64,000 nt of DNA from an uncultured Gammaproteobacteria bacterium. GTDB taxonomy: Bacteria > Pseudomonadota > Gammaproteobacteria > Steroidobacterales > XN24. The stretch is taken from positions 1 to 64,000 of the forward strand of contig CALDWW010000031.1 in assembly GCA_937924335.1 (NCBI GenBank). The letters are read 5' to 3'. The notes under the pieces were generated by a model. The model ran no database searches, was not told where the DNA came from, and was given only the letters and a program-made list of their open reading frames with translations. Shown here piece after piece: positions 33,651 through 42,519 of the stretch (its first letter is position 1; each line of letters starts with the position of its first letter). A program made the position numbers and the translations under genes.

Positions 33651-34604
33651 ATGAAATTGATCGGCTTGTTGCTAGCCTCCTTCACCCTGCTCTGCGGCTG
33701 CCAGAAGCAGGAGCCCCCGACTCCGGCAGCCGGCGAGACGGAGGCGATCGCGCCTTCGACGGCAGCGGTCACCGCTACGGATTCCGCGGACGCGGCGAAC
33801 GCGACCTACCTGGGCATCTACGATGAGCCCGTGACGCTGCGCGACGGAGTTTTCGAGGGACGGCCTTTTGTCGAGGGCGGAGCGTCCCGACCACGGGTTG
33901 AACTGGTCCCCGGGTTCACCGTGACCGGTGACCTCACTGGCGACGGGTCGGAACAGACCGTCGTTCTACTTGAGGAAAACTCGGGCGGGTCGGGGAGCTT
34001 CGGCTATCTGGCGATACTGGCGGGCGTCGGTACTGACCGCGCGGGCGTGGCGACCGCGTCGCTCGGGGACCGGGTACAGATCCGCTCTGCGGTCATCGAG
34101 GACCAGGAGTTGCGCATCCAGGTTGTAGAAACCGGAGAAGATGATGCCGCTTGCTGTCCGTCGGTCAAGGCGCTGAGGCGCTGGACCCTGGAGGAGTCCC
34201 GCCTGGTCGAAGGCGAAGCGGAGATCGTAGGCACCCTGTCGATCGCTGATCTCGAAGGGCTGGAATGGCGTCTCGAACAGATGGAAGGTGTCACAGAACT
34301 GTCGGGTGACAGCGCGGTCACGCTGGTATTCGATGCCGGCCGGATTGCAGGACAAAGCGGCTGCAATCGCTACATGGGCGCGGCAGAAGCCGGAGGCATG
34401 CCCGGCGAAGTCTCTTTCGGTCAGACGGCAGGCACGATGATGGCCTGCCCCGACCCTCTGATGCAGCTCGAGCGGACCTATCTCGACGCGCTCGGCCAGG
34501 TGACCCGATATGGGTTCCGGGCTGGCCGGCTGGTATTGACGAGCATCGACGGGGCTGGTGACGTCGGCCACCTTGTCTTCTCGCCTCATCCGCTGGCCGA
34601 ATAG
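33651..34604 (+). CDS. META-domain (HslJ-like) lipoprotein
   Basis: A 317-residue lipoprotein: signal peptide with lipobox LLCGC (Cys at about residue 14-16), an N-terminal beta-rich domain (PGFTVTGDLTGDGSEQTVVL is a repeat of the FG-GAP/integrin-like type), and a C-terminal META domain with GLEWRLEQMEG, AGQSGCNRYMGAAE and TMMACPDPLMQLERTYLDAL. META domains occur in HslJ, linked to novobiocin and heat resistance. The ATG at 33651 begins the signal peptide; the upstream TTG frame was excluded. It lies opposite the exporter operon and could share its control region. Confidence 0.88.
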   Translation: MKLIGLLLASFTLLCGCQKQEPPTPAAGETEAIAPSTAAVTATDSADAANATYLGIYDEPVTLRDGVFEGRPFVEGGASRPRVELVPGFTVTGDLTGDGSEQTVVLLEENSGGSGSFGYLAILAGVGTDRAGVATASLGDRVQIRSAVIEDQELRIQVVETGEDDAACCPSVKALRRWTLEESRLVEGEAEIVGTLSIADLEGLEWRLEQMEGVTELSGDSAVTLVFDAGRIAGQSGCNRYMGAAEAGGMPGEVSFGQTAGTMMACPDPLMQLERTYLDALGQVTRYGFRAGRLVLTSIDGAGDVGHLVFSPHPLAE

Positions 34605-34826
34605 GCCGGCTGCTCTGCGGGCGCACTGTCGGACGGACCCAGCAGGGCCCCGTTTGCCGCTTGCTAGCGCTTCGCGTATCGTCCGGGACCGCTTGCAACG
34701 CGTGTCTTGTCTCCGGCGATACGGCCCACCGCTCACGATCTGGACGGCCCGCATCCTGTTGGCGAGCCGCAGTTGTTGCGCTTCGGGCCTGCGCGTCCGG
34801 GAGAGTCAAGCCCAGGGAGTAGATAC

Positions 34827-35348
34827 ATGCAGCACAGATTCGTACTTGGTGTCTTCGCCTGTTGGCTGGCGATGACGTCTTCCAGCGTTTATGCCCAGGA
34901 CGAGCAGACAGCCGTCGAGGAGAACCCCGTGATAGCAGACGGCCGCAGTGTCGCAATCGAATACACCCTCAAACTCGAAGACGGCACCGTCGCCGATACT
35001 AACGTTGATGGGGAGCCGCTGGTCTACACCCACGGCAGCGGACAACTGTTGCCGGCCCTGGAGAAGGAACTCGAGGGCATGGCTGCCGCGGACACACGCA
35101 GCGTCCAGATCCCGGTAGCCGACGGGTATGGCGAAGTTGATCCGGGGCTGTTCCGTGAGGTACCACAGGAGCAGGTGCCGGAAGAAGCACGGCAGGTCGG
35201 GCAGGTACTCTACGCGGAGAGCCCGAACGGACAGCCCTTTCAGGTCAAGGTGCATGAGATCAGGGAAGAGGTCATCGTTCTCGATCTGAATCATCCGCTC
35301 GCGGGCGAGGCATTGACCTTCGACATCAGAATCGTTTCCGTCGAGTGA
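34827..35348 (+). CDS. Periplasmic FKBP-type peptidyl-prolyl isomerase (SlyD-like)
   Basis: The 173-residue protein has a signal peptide (residues 1-23, ending VYAQ) and a SlyD-like FKBP domain: VAIEYTLKLEDGTVADTNVD, the active-site stretch PLVYTHGSGQLLPALEKELE and GYGEVDPGLFREVP, with the chaperone insert (IF) domain after it and LDLNHPLAGEALTFDIRI. Unlike cytosolic SlyD it lacks the His-rich tail and is exported, so it probably folds periplasmic or outer membrane proteins. AGGGAG at about 34813-34818 precedes the ATG. Confidence 0.92.
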   Translation: MQHRFVLGVFACWLAMTSSSVYAQDEQTAVEENPVIADGRSVAIEYTLKLEDGTVADTNVDGEPLVYTHGSGQLLPALEKELEGMAAADTRSVQIPVADGYGEVDPGLFREVPQEQVPEEARQVGQVLYAESPNGQPFQVKVHEIREEVIVLDLNHPLAGEALTFDIRIVSVE

Positions 35349-35402
35349 CACGACTCTCGGGATCCGACTGCGGCATCAAGCCGGTTCTGATCATGTCCAC
35401 TC

Positions 35403-35415
35403 CGATCATTGATCG
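35403..35415. repeat. Palindrome CGATCA-T-TGATCG before cydA
   Basis: A perfect 6-base-arm palindrome lies 223 bases before cydA and 55 bases after the FKBP gene. A small GGGG-ATCG-CCCC stem with TTCCTT follows (35415-35432). It could be part of the FKBP terminator or an operator; the sequence does not decide. Confidence 0.25.
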
Positions 35416-35637
35416 GGGATCGCCCCTTCCTTGGTCACATCCGGGATAGACGGCATAATGACCCCGGAAGGGGAAGGTCGTCGTCTGCTCCCGCCATGCA
35501 AAATGAATCCCGGGAGCCCGCCAGAGCGAAGTCTCTGCTGAACGGTATTGCCGCGTAACGGGGCATTGAAGTGCAGTTCGTTCGGCGTCCGAGGCAGCGG
35601 TCGCCTCTCCGTATTTCGGTAGCCAGAGGAAGTTATT

Positions 35638-37044
35638 GTGACCGATCTAGACATGGTCCTGCTGGCGCGACTCCAGTTCGCGTTCACCATAAGCTTCCAC
35701 ATCATATTTCCGGCCTTCACAATTGGACTCGCCAGCTATCTGGCGATGCTAGAGGGTCTGTGGCTGAAGACAGGACGGGAGGTCTATCTCCAGCTCTATC
35801 GCTTCTGGGTAAAGATATTCGCCGTCTCCTTCGGCATGGGGGTCGTATCCGGCCTGGTGATGAGCTATCAGTTCGGCACTAACTGGAGCCTCTTCTCCGA
35901 GATTACCGGTAACGTCCTGGGACCGCTGCTCGGCTACGAAGTGCTGACGGCTTTCTTCCTCGAGGCATCCTTCCTCGGCATCATGCTGTTCGGCTGGAAT
36001 CGCGTCGGCCCGCGACTGCATTTCATCTCGACGCTCGTCGTAGCCATAGGGACGCTGTTCTCGGCCTTCTGGATTCTGGCAGCCAACAGCTGGATGCAGA
36101 CACCCGCCGGGTATGAGATCCGTGACGGGATCTTCCACGCGACTGACTGGATCGAAGTCATCTTCAACCCCTCATTCCCATACCGATTCAGCCACATGGT
36201 GCTTGGAGCCTATTGCACGACCGGCCTGGTGGTCGGAGCGGTCGGTGCATTCCATCTGCTGCGCGGGACCAATCCGGAACCGGCACGGGTCATGACGCAT
36301 ATGGCGCTAGGATTCCTTGCGATCGTCGTTCCGGCACAGATGATCGCCGGACACGAACACGGTGCAAACGTCTATGAGCACCAGCCCGTGAAGCTCGCTG
36401 CCATGGAAGGGCACTGGGAGACCTATGACGACAACGCTCCGCTGGTCCTGATCGGATTTCCGAATGAACAGACGGAGAGCAACGACTATGCGCTGTCGAT
36501 GCCGAAGGTGGGCAGCCTGATTGTGACCGGCTCGTTCGACGGGAAGATTCGCGGGCTGAAGGAGTGGCCGGCCAGCGAACGGCCGCCTGTCGGATGGGTG
36601 TTCTGGAGTTTCCGGGTTATGGTCGGCCTCGGCATGATCATGTTGTTTGTCGGCCTGGTTGGCGCTGTGCTCGTCTGGCGACGCAAGGTCGAAAAGCAAC
36701 GCTGGTTCCTGCACCTGTGTGTCGCGGCGGGACCAGCAGGATTCATCGCGGTCATCGCCGGATGGTTTACCGCCGAGATCGGCCGGCAGCCGTATACGGT
36801 CTACGGCCTGTTGCGAACCGTTGACTCGGTGTCGCCGGTCACCGCAGGCGCGGTGGGCACATCGCTGATCGTCTTCATCTTCGCCTACAGCATCGTGTTC
36901 GCGGCCGGGATGTACTACATACTGAAACTTGCACAGCGCGGACCGGAGGGCCCGGCCCGCCCGCCAAGCGCAAAACCGGACGAACCCGTGCTGGGCGTGC
37001 CGCTGGCGCTCGGCCGGGACGACTCGGCAGAAGCGGCCGGCTAG
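35638..37044 (+). CDS. cydA: Cytochrome bd-type quinol oxidase subunit I (CIO-type, short Q-loop)
   Basis: The 468-residue membrane protein has the CydA plan of nine TM helices. H21 in FTISFHIIFPAFTIG matches the haem b595 axial ligand, LGYEVLTAFFLEASFLGIMLF holds the proton-path glutamates, and HEHGANVYEHQPVKLAAMEGHWET belongs to the quinol loop. The short Q-loop and partner genes fit the cyanide-insensitive oxidase (CioA) branch. It reduces O2 to water with ubiquinol at the inner membrane without proton pumping. GTG start at 35638, preceded by AGAGGAAG at about 35625. Confidence 0.94.
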   Translation: MTDLDMVLLARLQFAFTISFHIIFPAFTIGLASYLAMLEGLWLKTGREVYLQLYRFWVKIFAVSFGMGVVSGLVMSYQFGTNWSLFSEITGNVLGPLLGYEVLTAFFLEASFLGIMLFGWNRVGPRLHFISTLVVAIGTLFSAFWILAANSWMQTPAGYEIRDGIFHATDWIEVIFNPSFPYRFSHMVLGAYCTTGLVVGAVGAFHLLRGTNPEPARVMTHMALGFLAIVVPAQMIAGHEHGANVYEHQPVKLAAMEGHWETYDDNAPLVLIGFPNEQTESNDYALSMPKVGSLIVTGSFDGKIRGLKEWPASERPPVGWVFWSFRVMVGLGMIMLFVGLVGAVLVWRRKVEKQRWFLHLCVAAGPAGFIAVIAGWFTAEIGRQPYTVYGLLRTVDSVSPVTAGAVGTSLIVFIFAYSIVFAAGMYYILKLAQRGPEGPARPPSAKPDEPVLGVPLALGRDDSAEAAG

Positions 37045-37073
37045 ACCAGCACGAGTAACACGAGGGTCAGGCT

Positions 37074-38105
37074 ATGGACTGGATCGATCTGCCCACGACA
37101 TGGGCCGCGCTCCTGGGGATTGCGGTCTTCATGTATATCCTGCTCGACGGGATGGACCTGGGTGTCGGCATATTGTTCCCGTTCGCCAATACAGACGAAG
37201 ACCGGGACATCATGATGAATTCCATCGCGCCGGTCTGGGACGGGAACGAGACCTGGCTGGTCCTCGGCGGCGGCGGCCTGTTCGCCGCATTCCCCAAGGC
37301 ATACGCGGCGCTGATGCCCGCAGTCTACATGCCCATCGGATTCATGCTCACCGCCTTGATCTTCCGCGGCGTGGCTTTCGAATTCCGCTTCAAGGCCAGT
37401 GGTTCAGGACAGCGGGTCTGGGATCAGGCATTCCACTGGGGATCCGTGATCGCAACATTTTCTCAAGGCCTGGTGCTCGGAGCGATCGTCCAGGGGGTGA
37501 CGCTGGACGACGGCCGCTTCGTGGGTGGCATGTTCGAGTGGCTGACGCCATTCAGCTTCGTGGTCGGCTGCGCCATGGTCTGGGGCTATGTGCTCCTGGG
37601 CAGCACCTGGATGATTATCAAGACCGAGGGTGAACTCCTGGAGTGGGCACGGCGCGTCGGCATGATCTCGGCTGCTGTGGTGCTGCTGATGATGGCCGTG
37701 GTGAGTTTTTGGGTGCCGGCACTGGATGCTGCCGCGGCGGATCGTTGGGGCCTTCGCTATCCGGACGTGGACTGGGCCAAGCTGCTGCCGCTGACACCCA
37801 TACCGCTACTGGTGGTGGTCGCCTTCTGGAAGCTGGTAACGAGCCTGCGCAAGGACACTACCTATGCGCCGCATATCTGGGCCTCGTCGTTGTTCCTTCT
37901 CGGATTCATCGGACTGATGGTCGGTATCAATCCGTATCTGGTCCCGTACGGCTTGACCATCCACGAGGCGGCTGCTGCACCCAAGTCGCAGAGTCTCCTG
38001 CTGGTGGGTGCAGTCATCATGTTACCGATCATTCTTGGTTACACCGCGTATGTGTACTGGATATTCCGTGGCAAGGTGAAGGCAGATGCCGGCTATCACG
38101 CCTGA
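37074..38105 (+). CDS. cydB: Cytochrome bd-type quinol oxidase subunit II
   Basis: A 343-residue membrane protein with the CydB signature MYILLDGMDLGVGILFPF and DRDIMMNSIAPVWDGNETWL near the N terminus, and FPKAYAALMPAVYMP. About eight TM helices follow. It pairs with CydA in the oxidase. The ATG is 29 bases after the cydA stop. A third, tiny reading frame overlaps its 3' end and completes a cydAB-X-type operon. Confidence 0.95.
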   Translation: MDWIDLPTTWAALLGIAVFMYILLDGMDLGVGILFPFANTDEDRDIMMNSIAPVWDGNETWLVLGGGGLFAAFPKAYAALMPAVYMPIGFMLTALIFRGVAFEFRFKASGSGQRVWDQAFHWGSVIATFSQGLVLGAIVQGVTLDDGRFVGGMFEWLTPFSFVVGCAMVWGYVLLGSTWMIIKTEGELLEWARRVGMISAAVVLLMMAVVSFWVPALDAAAADRWGLRYPDVDWAKLLPLTPIPLLVVVAFWKLVTSLRKDTTYAPHIWASSLFLLGFIGLMVGINPYLVPYGLTIHEAAAAPKSQSLLLVGAVIMLPIILGYTAYVYWIFRGKVKADAGYHA

Positions 38106-38235
38106 CAACAGTCCGTACGCGGGTACGCCACCCAGTCGCCTGCGTCGCCTGGCATGGTTCGCGCTGCTCTACACCGCCAGCCTTGCTGCCTGGGGTGCTC
38201 TCGCCTATCTTATCCGCGTGATGATCGTCCCTTAG
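38086..38235 (+). CDS. Small DUF2474-like (CydX-like) oxidase-associated membrane protein
   Basis: A 49-codon frame overlaps the last 20 bases of cydB in another frame: start ATG at 38086 and TAG at 38233-38235. It encodes one TM helix with LAWFALLYTASLAAWGALAY followed by LIRVMIVP. Small proteins of this kind (W-x-x-LLY-x-ASL...A-YLIR) directly after CIO-type cydB are known as DUF2474 and are thought to stabilise the oxidase as CydX does. An AAGG at 38073-38076 could serve as the ribosome site. Position, length and TM pattern support the call. Confidence 0.75.
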   Translation: MPAITPDNSPYAGTPPSRLRRLAWFALLYTASLAAWGALAYLIRVMIVP

Positions 38236-38305
38236 GATATCCCCGGCTTGCCGGATTGCCGTGCCGCGGTGATACTCTGATCGCAGCCGACCCGGGAGGG
38301 ATACG

Positions 38306-39829
38306 CTGCGCAAGCCTCTCCACATCTGCCTGCTGGCCATGGTGCTCATCGCGATCGGCTGTGGCAGGCAGCCGCCCACGGAGACGGAAGCCCGATCCGA
38401 GGAGATCGGCTCGGTGTCTCCCCTGTCTCATCGACCCGAAGACGTCGAAGGACTGCAGGTCCCGGAACAGCTGGAGGGGGTCGTAGAGCCCTGGCACGGC
38501 GATCTGTCCGAGATGGTCGAACGCAGAATGGTACGGGTCGCCGTCGCGCGCGGTGGGTTCTTCTACTACATCCGCGACGGCAAGCAGCACGGGCTCACCT
38601 CGGAAGCGGTGCGCCTCTTCGAGAAGTTCCTCAACGGGAAACTCGGCCTGTCCGGCACAAGTCGGGTGCACGTTATCGCTCTACCGCTGACCAGAGACCA
38701 ACTCCTGGGGGCAGTAGTCGATGGTCACGCGGACATCGCGGCGGGCGGGCTGACCGTGACTGCCGACCGCCGGCAACTGGTGGACTTCTCCTCTCCCTGG
38801 CTGACCGATGTCAGGGAACTGGTAGTCACCGGACCGGTCGCGGTGCCGATTGCGAGTCTGGACGATCTGTCTGGCAGAGAAGTCGTAGTGAGGGTATCCA
38901 GTTCGTACTACGAGAGCCTGCTCGCATTGAGCGAAGGTTTCGTCGCTTCGGGCAGGCCGGCGATAGACATATTGCCGGCCCACGAGATCTTCGAAGACGA
39001 GGACCTGCTGGAGATGGCCTCGGCTGGCATGATCAGCATCACGGTGGCGGACGACTTTGTGGCGCGATTCTGGTCGCAGGTATTTGCGGATCTGACCCTG
39101 CACGAGGATCTGGCTGTGAGGGAAGCGGGCGCCATCGCCTGGGGCTTCCGCAAGAAGAGTCCGGAGCTAAAGGCGGCAATCAATGAATTTATCGACAGCA
39201 ACCGGCTCGGTACAAAGACGGGCAACATCGTCCGCAATCGTTACCTCAACGATCCGGATCGCGTCGTCAACGCGCTGTCCGGCGACCGGCTCGAACAGCT
39301 CTCGAAAGAGGCGCCGTTCTTCCGGGAATACGCGGAGCGTTTCGGTCTTGACTGGCTCCAGCTGGCCGCCCAGGGATTCCAGGAGTCGAGGCTGGACAAC
39401 AGTAGACACAGCGCCGCCGGCGCCGTCGGCATCATGCAGGTCATGCCCCAGACGGCACGCATGATGAAGGTCCGCGATTACAGATCGATGGAGGGCAGTA
39501 TCCACGCCGGCGCCAAGTATATGCGTCATCTGATCGACGAATATTTCCATGACGAGAGCATCGATCCGATGAATCGATGGCTGTTCGCGCTCGCCGGGTA
39601 CAACGCCGGTGGTGCAAGAATCAACCGCTACCGGGAGAAGGCGGCAACGGATGGTCTGGATCCCGATCGCTGGTTTGGCGAAGTGGAACAAGTAGCCGCC
39701 GACGGAGTCGGATCGGAAACCGTCAACTACGTGCGCAACGTGATGAAATATTATCTGGCGTACAGGATGACCTTCGAACGTGAGGAACTTCGACGCGATG
39801 TGCTCGCGCGTCTGGCGCGTGCGGATTGA
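38306..39829 (+). CDS. mltF: Membrane-bound lytic transglycosylase F, apparent CTG start
   Basis: The 507-residue lipoprotein has a solute-binding-protein-type regulatory domain (about residues 65-290) and a C-terminal SLT domain with catalytic Glu in LAAQGFQESRLDNSRHSAAG, then VGIMQVMPQTARMM and ALAGYNAGGARI. This is the MltF plan; the enzyme cleaves peptidoglycan glycan strands at the outer membrane. No ATG, GTG or TTG exists between an in-frame stop at 38270 and the ATG at 38339. Starting at CTG 38306, with GGGAGGG at 38294-38300, gives a complete lipoprotein signal (LRKPLHICLLAMVLIAIGC); the ATG at 38339 would cut it to nine residues without positive charge. Confidence 0.9.
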   Translation: MRKPLHICLLAMVLIAIGCGRQPPTETEARSEEIGSVSPLSHRPEDVEGLQVPEQLEGVVEPWHGDLSEMVERRMVRVAVARGGFFYYIRDGKQHGLTSEAVRLFEKFLNGKLGLSGTSRVHVIALPLTRDQLLGAVVDGHADIAAGGLTVTADRRQLVDFSSPWLTDVRELVVTGPVAVPIASLDDLSGREVVVRVSSSYYESLLALSEGFVASGRPAIDILPAHEIFEDEDLLEMASAGMISITVADDFVARFWSQVFADLTLHEDLAVREAGAIAWGFRKKSPELKAAINEFIDSNRLGTKTGNIVRNRYLNDPDRVVNALSGDRLEQLSKEAPFFREYAERFGLDWLQLAAQGFQESRLDNSRHSAAGAVGIMQVMPQTARMMKVRDYRSMEGSIHAGAKYMRHLIDEYFHDESIDPMNRWLFALAGYNAGGARINRYREKAATDGLDPDRWFGEVEQVAADGVGSETVNYVRNVMKYYLAYRMTFEREELRRDVLARLARAD

Positions 39830-39856
39830 ATCGCGGCCTGAGCGAACAACCCGGCC

Positions 39857-40312
39857 TTACACGCCAAGCTCCCTGCAGGCTGCCTCCACGACCAGTTTGT
39901 CGTCTTCAAATCCGATCAATGACTCACGGTCGTCCTCCGCGTCTGACTCCATCACGAAGTACAACACGGCCGCCTGGACCATGCGCCGATGCTGCTCGCC
40001 TGAGTCAACGGTCAGAGTGTCGATTAGTCGATGACAGCGATTGGCGATCGCCTGCGCTGTGTCCACGTCCATGTGATCCACATCCCTGGACGAAACCTCC
40101 ACGCTGACAAGATAGGTGGCCACACGGCGGCGCAACTCCTCGCGCGACAGGCGCGGACCCGACATCAGCCTCTGGAACAGGGCAGCGATGGCCTCGGGTA
40201 GTGACTCCACTACCCTGGCAACTGAAAATGCGCGATCGGGATTGCGATCACTGTTCAAGCTCGACTCCTCTGCGACCTGCTCCGCTCGCGCGCCTCTTGG
40301 GCTACCGGCCAC
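39857..40312 (-). CDS. Small cytoplasmic protein with YkvA-like (DUF1232) tail
   Basis: This 151-residue protein has no signal or TM helix. The end, VQAAVLYFVMESDAEDDRES then LIGFEDDKLVVEAAC, resembles the DUF1232/YkvA pattern (ALLYF...D..PD..p.iG..DD), although the usual hydrophobic character is reduced. The middle is helical. Function is not known for the family. GTG start at 40312 without clear ribosome site. It reads in the same direction as the phosphatase-like gene 36 bases upstream and may be co-transcribed. Confidence 0.6.
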   Translation of the reverse strand: MAGSPRGARAEQVAEESSLNSDRNPDRAFSVARVVESLPEAIAALFQRLMSGPRLSREELRRRVATYLVSVEVSSRDVDHMDVDTAQAIANRCHRLIDTLTVDSGEQHRRMVQAAVLYFVMESDAEDDRESLIGFEDDKLVVEAACRELGV

Positions 40313-40348
40313 GAATACACCGACCAGCAGGCGAAACCGTACGCCAGC

Positions 40349-40882
40349 TCAGGGTTGGCCCGCACCGGCCTCCCATTCGCGGATGTACTCGATCTGCTGA
40401 TCCGTCTCAGGAATCTGTGGCTCCCACGCGCTCTTCTCCATCGAACTGTAGAGGATCGCGAGCTTACGGATCGCGCGGTCGCCGTTCAGGCCGCACTCCA
40501 CGAGATAACAACCGATCGCCACGCCGGTGCGGCCGACGCCACGATTCGCATGGATATAGGTCGTCTGTCCGCGACTGATAGCGTCACTGATCTCGCGGAA
40601 GATGGCAGCCATTTGCACCGGGCTGCGCGGGATCCCCTTGTCGCGAATAGGGTGGTGGCTATACTGGACATCGACACCGAGCATCTCGGCTTCCCGTTGC
40701 AGTGCCTCATCGTAGGCAGGACATTCCTTCCTCTCGGACAGGTCGATGAACTGCCCGACTCCCGACACCAGGAACCGGCGGATACGCCGGGTCGCGTCGT
40801 CAGGGCCTTCCACGCCCGGATGCTCCCCGGCGAGGAGTACGTCCGGAATCACCCAGAAAGAGTTGTCGATGGGTTTCGTCAT
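40349..40882 (-). CDS. Catalytically dead phosphatase paralogue (Cys to Ala in the P-loop)
   Basis: The 177-residue protein is a full-length paralogue of the phosphatase at 20106-20627 (WVIPDVLLAGEHPG vs WLEPSRILAGEYPG; GVGRTGVAIGCYLVECGL vs GVGRTGTVLGCYLVRQGL). The phosphate-binding loop reads YIHANRGVGRTG: the nucleophilic Cys is Ala, encoded by GCG. The arginine and the upstream Asp (HPIRDKGIP) remain. It should bind but not hydrolyse a phospho-group, i.e. a pseudophosphatase or phospho-sensor. It starts 6 bases after the amidohydrolase gene stop. Confidence 0.85.
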   Translation of the reverse strand: MTKPIDNSFWVIPDVLLAGEHPGVEGPDDATRRIRRFLVSGVGQFIDLSERKECPAYDEALQREAEMLGVDVQYSHHPIRDKGIPRSPVQMAAIFREISDAISRGQTTYIHANRGVGRTGVAIGCYLVECGLNGDRAIRKLAILYSSMEKSAWEPQIPETDQQIEYIREWEAGAGQP

Positions 40883-40888
40883 GCTGTC

Positions 40889-42376
40889 TCAGTCAACCCC
40901 CCGCTCCGGGCGCTGAAGACTGACCTGAGTGTGGAACCGGCCGCCGCGTACGACAGCTTCAAGCTGGCGAAAGTTGGCCACATCCTGCGACGGGTCCGCC
41001 CCCAGCACGAGCAGGTCTGCAATCTTGCCGGCCTCCACGGTGCCGATTTCGCTCTCGCGCTGCATCGCTCGGGCACCGTTCAGAGTCGCCGCTGCGATGA
41101 CGTCCATAGCAGGCATCCCGGCCGCTTGCATGGCTTCCATTTCAGCATGGATCGATGGTCCGGTCACTGTCAGAGGATTGCCCGCGTCTGTGCCCATCGC
41201 GATCGTAGCACCGGCTTCATGAACGGCCATCAGGTTGCCGACCATCAATTCATAGGCCTTCGCCGCGCGGTCTGCGTAGGCATCAAGCCTCTCACGGTCG
41301 AACCGCCCGAACTGGCCGGATTCCGCTGACTGCGCAATCTTCGCCAGCGTGTCCTGATCGACACAGCGGTTGGGATCATCCACCTCCGGTGGCGGCTCGC
41401 CGGTCAGCACCGATTCGTACATTTTTACGTACCCGCTCCTCACGACCAGAGTCGGCATGTATATCACCTCCCGTGCCGGGTCGGTCAGCAGGCCGATGAA
41501 TTCCTCGTCCACCGCCTCGTCCTGCACGCTGTGCACGAGCACACGCGCTCCGGCGCGCAACGCGACTTTGGCTTCCCGAAGCGTTGTTGCGTGTACGAGC
41601 ATCTGCACACCGTAGGTTCGGGCCTCGTCGCCGACTGCATACAGGCGCGCATCGAGTTGTTCGCGCATCTCCGCGGAGGGCTTCAGAAACCAGACCTTCA
41701 CGGCATCGGTGTGGTTCGCCGCCAGATACCGAACGCCGGCCCGACCAGACTCTTCGTCGTTCAGTTCGATGACTCTTCGCTCCGCCGGAAGCACCCACTT
41801 GGGCGGACTCACGTGACTGATGAACGGCCCCGCGACCGCGACATGGGGCGCGAAGGTATCACCACGAACCCGTTCCCTCAGGGTCCACGTCCAGGGGAAG
41901 CCGCCGACGTCGAAAGTCGCGGTGACGCCGGAGCAAAGATAGGCTCTGAAATACCTCTCCGGCATCGTCCGCTGCCGGAACTCGACGGCCTCGAAGGGAT
42001 AGAGGGATCGAACGTCCAGGGCGTCCGGGCGGCCATCACCCCACGCTGTCTGGTCATAGTGCACATGAGCGTCGACGATGCCGGGCGTAATCCATCTTCC
42101 GGAGACATCGATCAGGCGAGCTGAGTCCGCAACGCCGCAGTCTGACGAAGAGCCTGCGCACTGGATCCGGTCTCCATCGATCAGCACGACGGCATCATTG
42201 ACAGGTGCGCCGCCGGTGCCATCGATCAGTGTCCCGCCGACCAGCGCCACCAGCGTCGACGCGACCGGGGACTGGTCTCGATCAGCAGGCACCGGACGGT
42301 CTGAACACGCGGCTAACAGGCATGCCGTCGAGATAGCTATGGCGAATCGTGTGGGCAGCCCAGTCAATCTACGCAT
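40889..42376 (-). CDS. Amidohydrolase-family lipoprotein
   Basis: A 495-residue metal-dependent hydrolase of the imidazolonepropionase-like group. The metal motif HVHYDQTAWGD (about residue 98), later His residues in MLVHATTLREAK and RVLVHSVQDE, and the Asp in MGTDAGNPLTVTGPS fit the TIM-barrel core; GKIADLLVLGADPSQD is the typical C terminus. The signal peptide ends in a lipobox (LLAACSD), so the enzyme works in the periplasm. Substrate unknown; related exported enzymes act on peptides or organophosphates. It is the first gene of a probable three-gene unit with the pseudophosphatase and YkvA-like protein. Confidence 0.9.
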   Translation of the reverse strand: MRRLTGLPTRFAIAISTACLLAACSDRPVPADRDQSPVASTLVALVGGTLIDGTGGAPVNDAVVLIDGDRIQCAGSSSDCGVADSARLIDVSGRWITPGIVDAHVHYDQTAWGDGRPDALDVRSLYPFEAVEFRQRTMPERYFRAYLCSGVTATFDVGGFPWTWTLRERVRGDTFAPHVAVAGPFISHVSPPKWVLPAERRVIELNDEESGRAGVRYLAANHTDAVKVWFLKPSAEMREQLDARLYAVGDEARTYGVQMLVHATTLREAKVALRAGARVLVHSVQDEAVDEEFIGLLTDPAREVIYMPTLVVRSGYVKMYESVLTGEPPPEVDDPNRCVDQDTLAKIAQSAESGQFGRFDRERLDAYADRAAKAYELMVGNLMAVHEAGATIAMGTDAGNPLTVTGPSIHAEMEAMQAAGMPAMDVIAAATLNGARAMQRESEIGTVEAGKIADLLVLGADPSQDVANFRQLEAVVRGGRFHTQVSLQRPERGVD

Positions 42377-42519
42377 GGGGGCGTAGTGTACTTATGCTGG
42401 GTTGCGGGTAAAGCACTGGGCACCAGCCAGGTCCGGCAGTCCCCTTGCCGGCCGTCGAGAGGAACTGTCAGCGAGCTACGCCTGCACCCAACTACGCTGG
42501 ACGATCGCGAGGTGGACAG

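Noticed and set aside
35403..35432. FNR-type site before cydA
   Set aside because: The palindrome CGATCA-T-TGATCG lacks the TTGAT-N4-ATCAA spacing; it is more likely part of the FKBP gene end.
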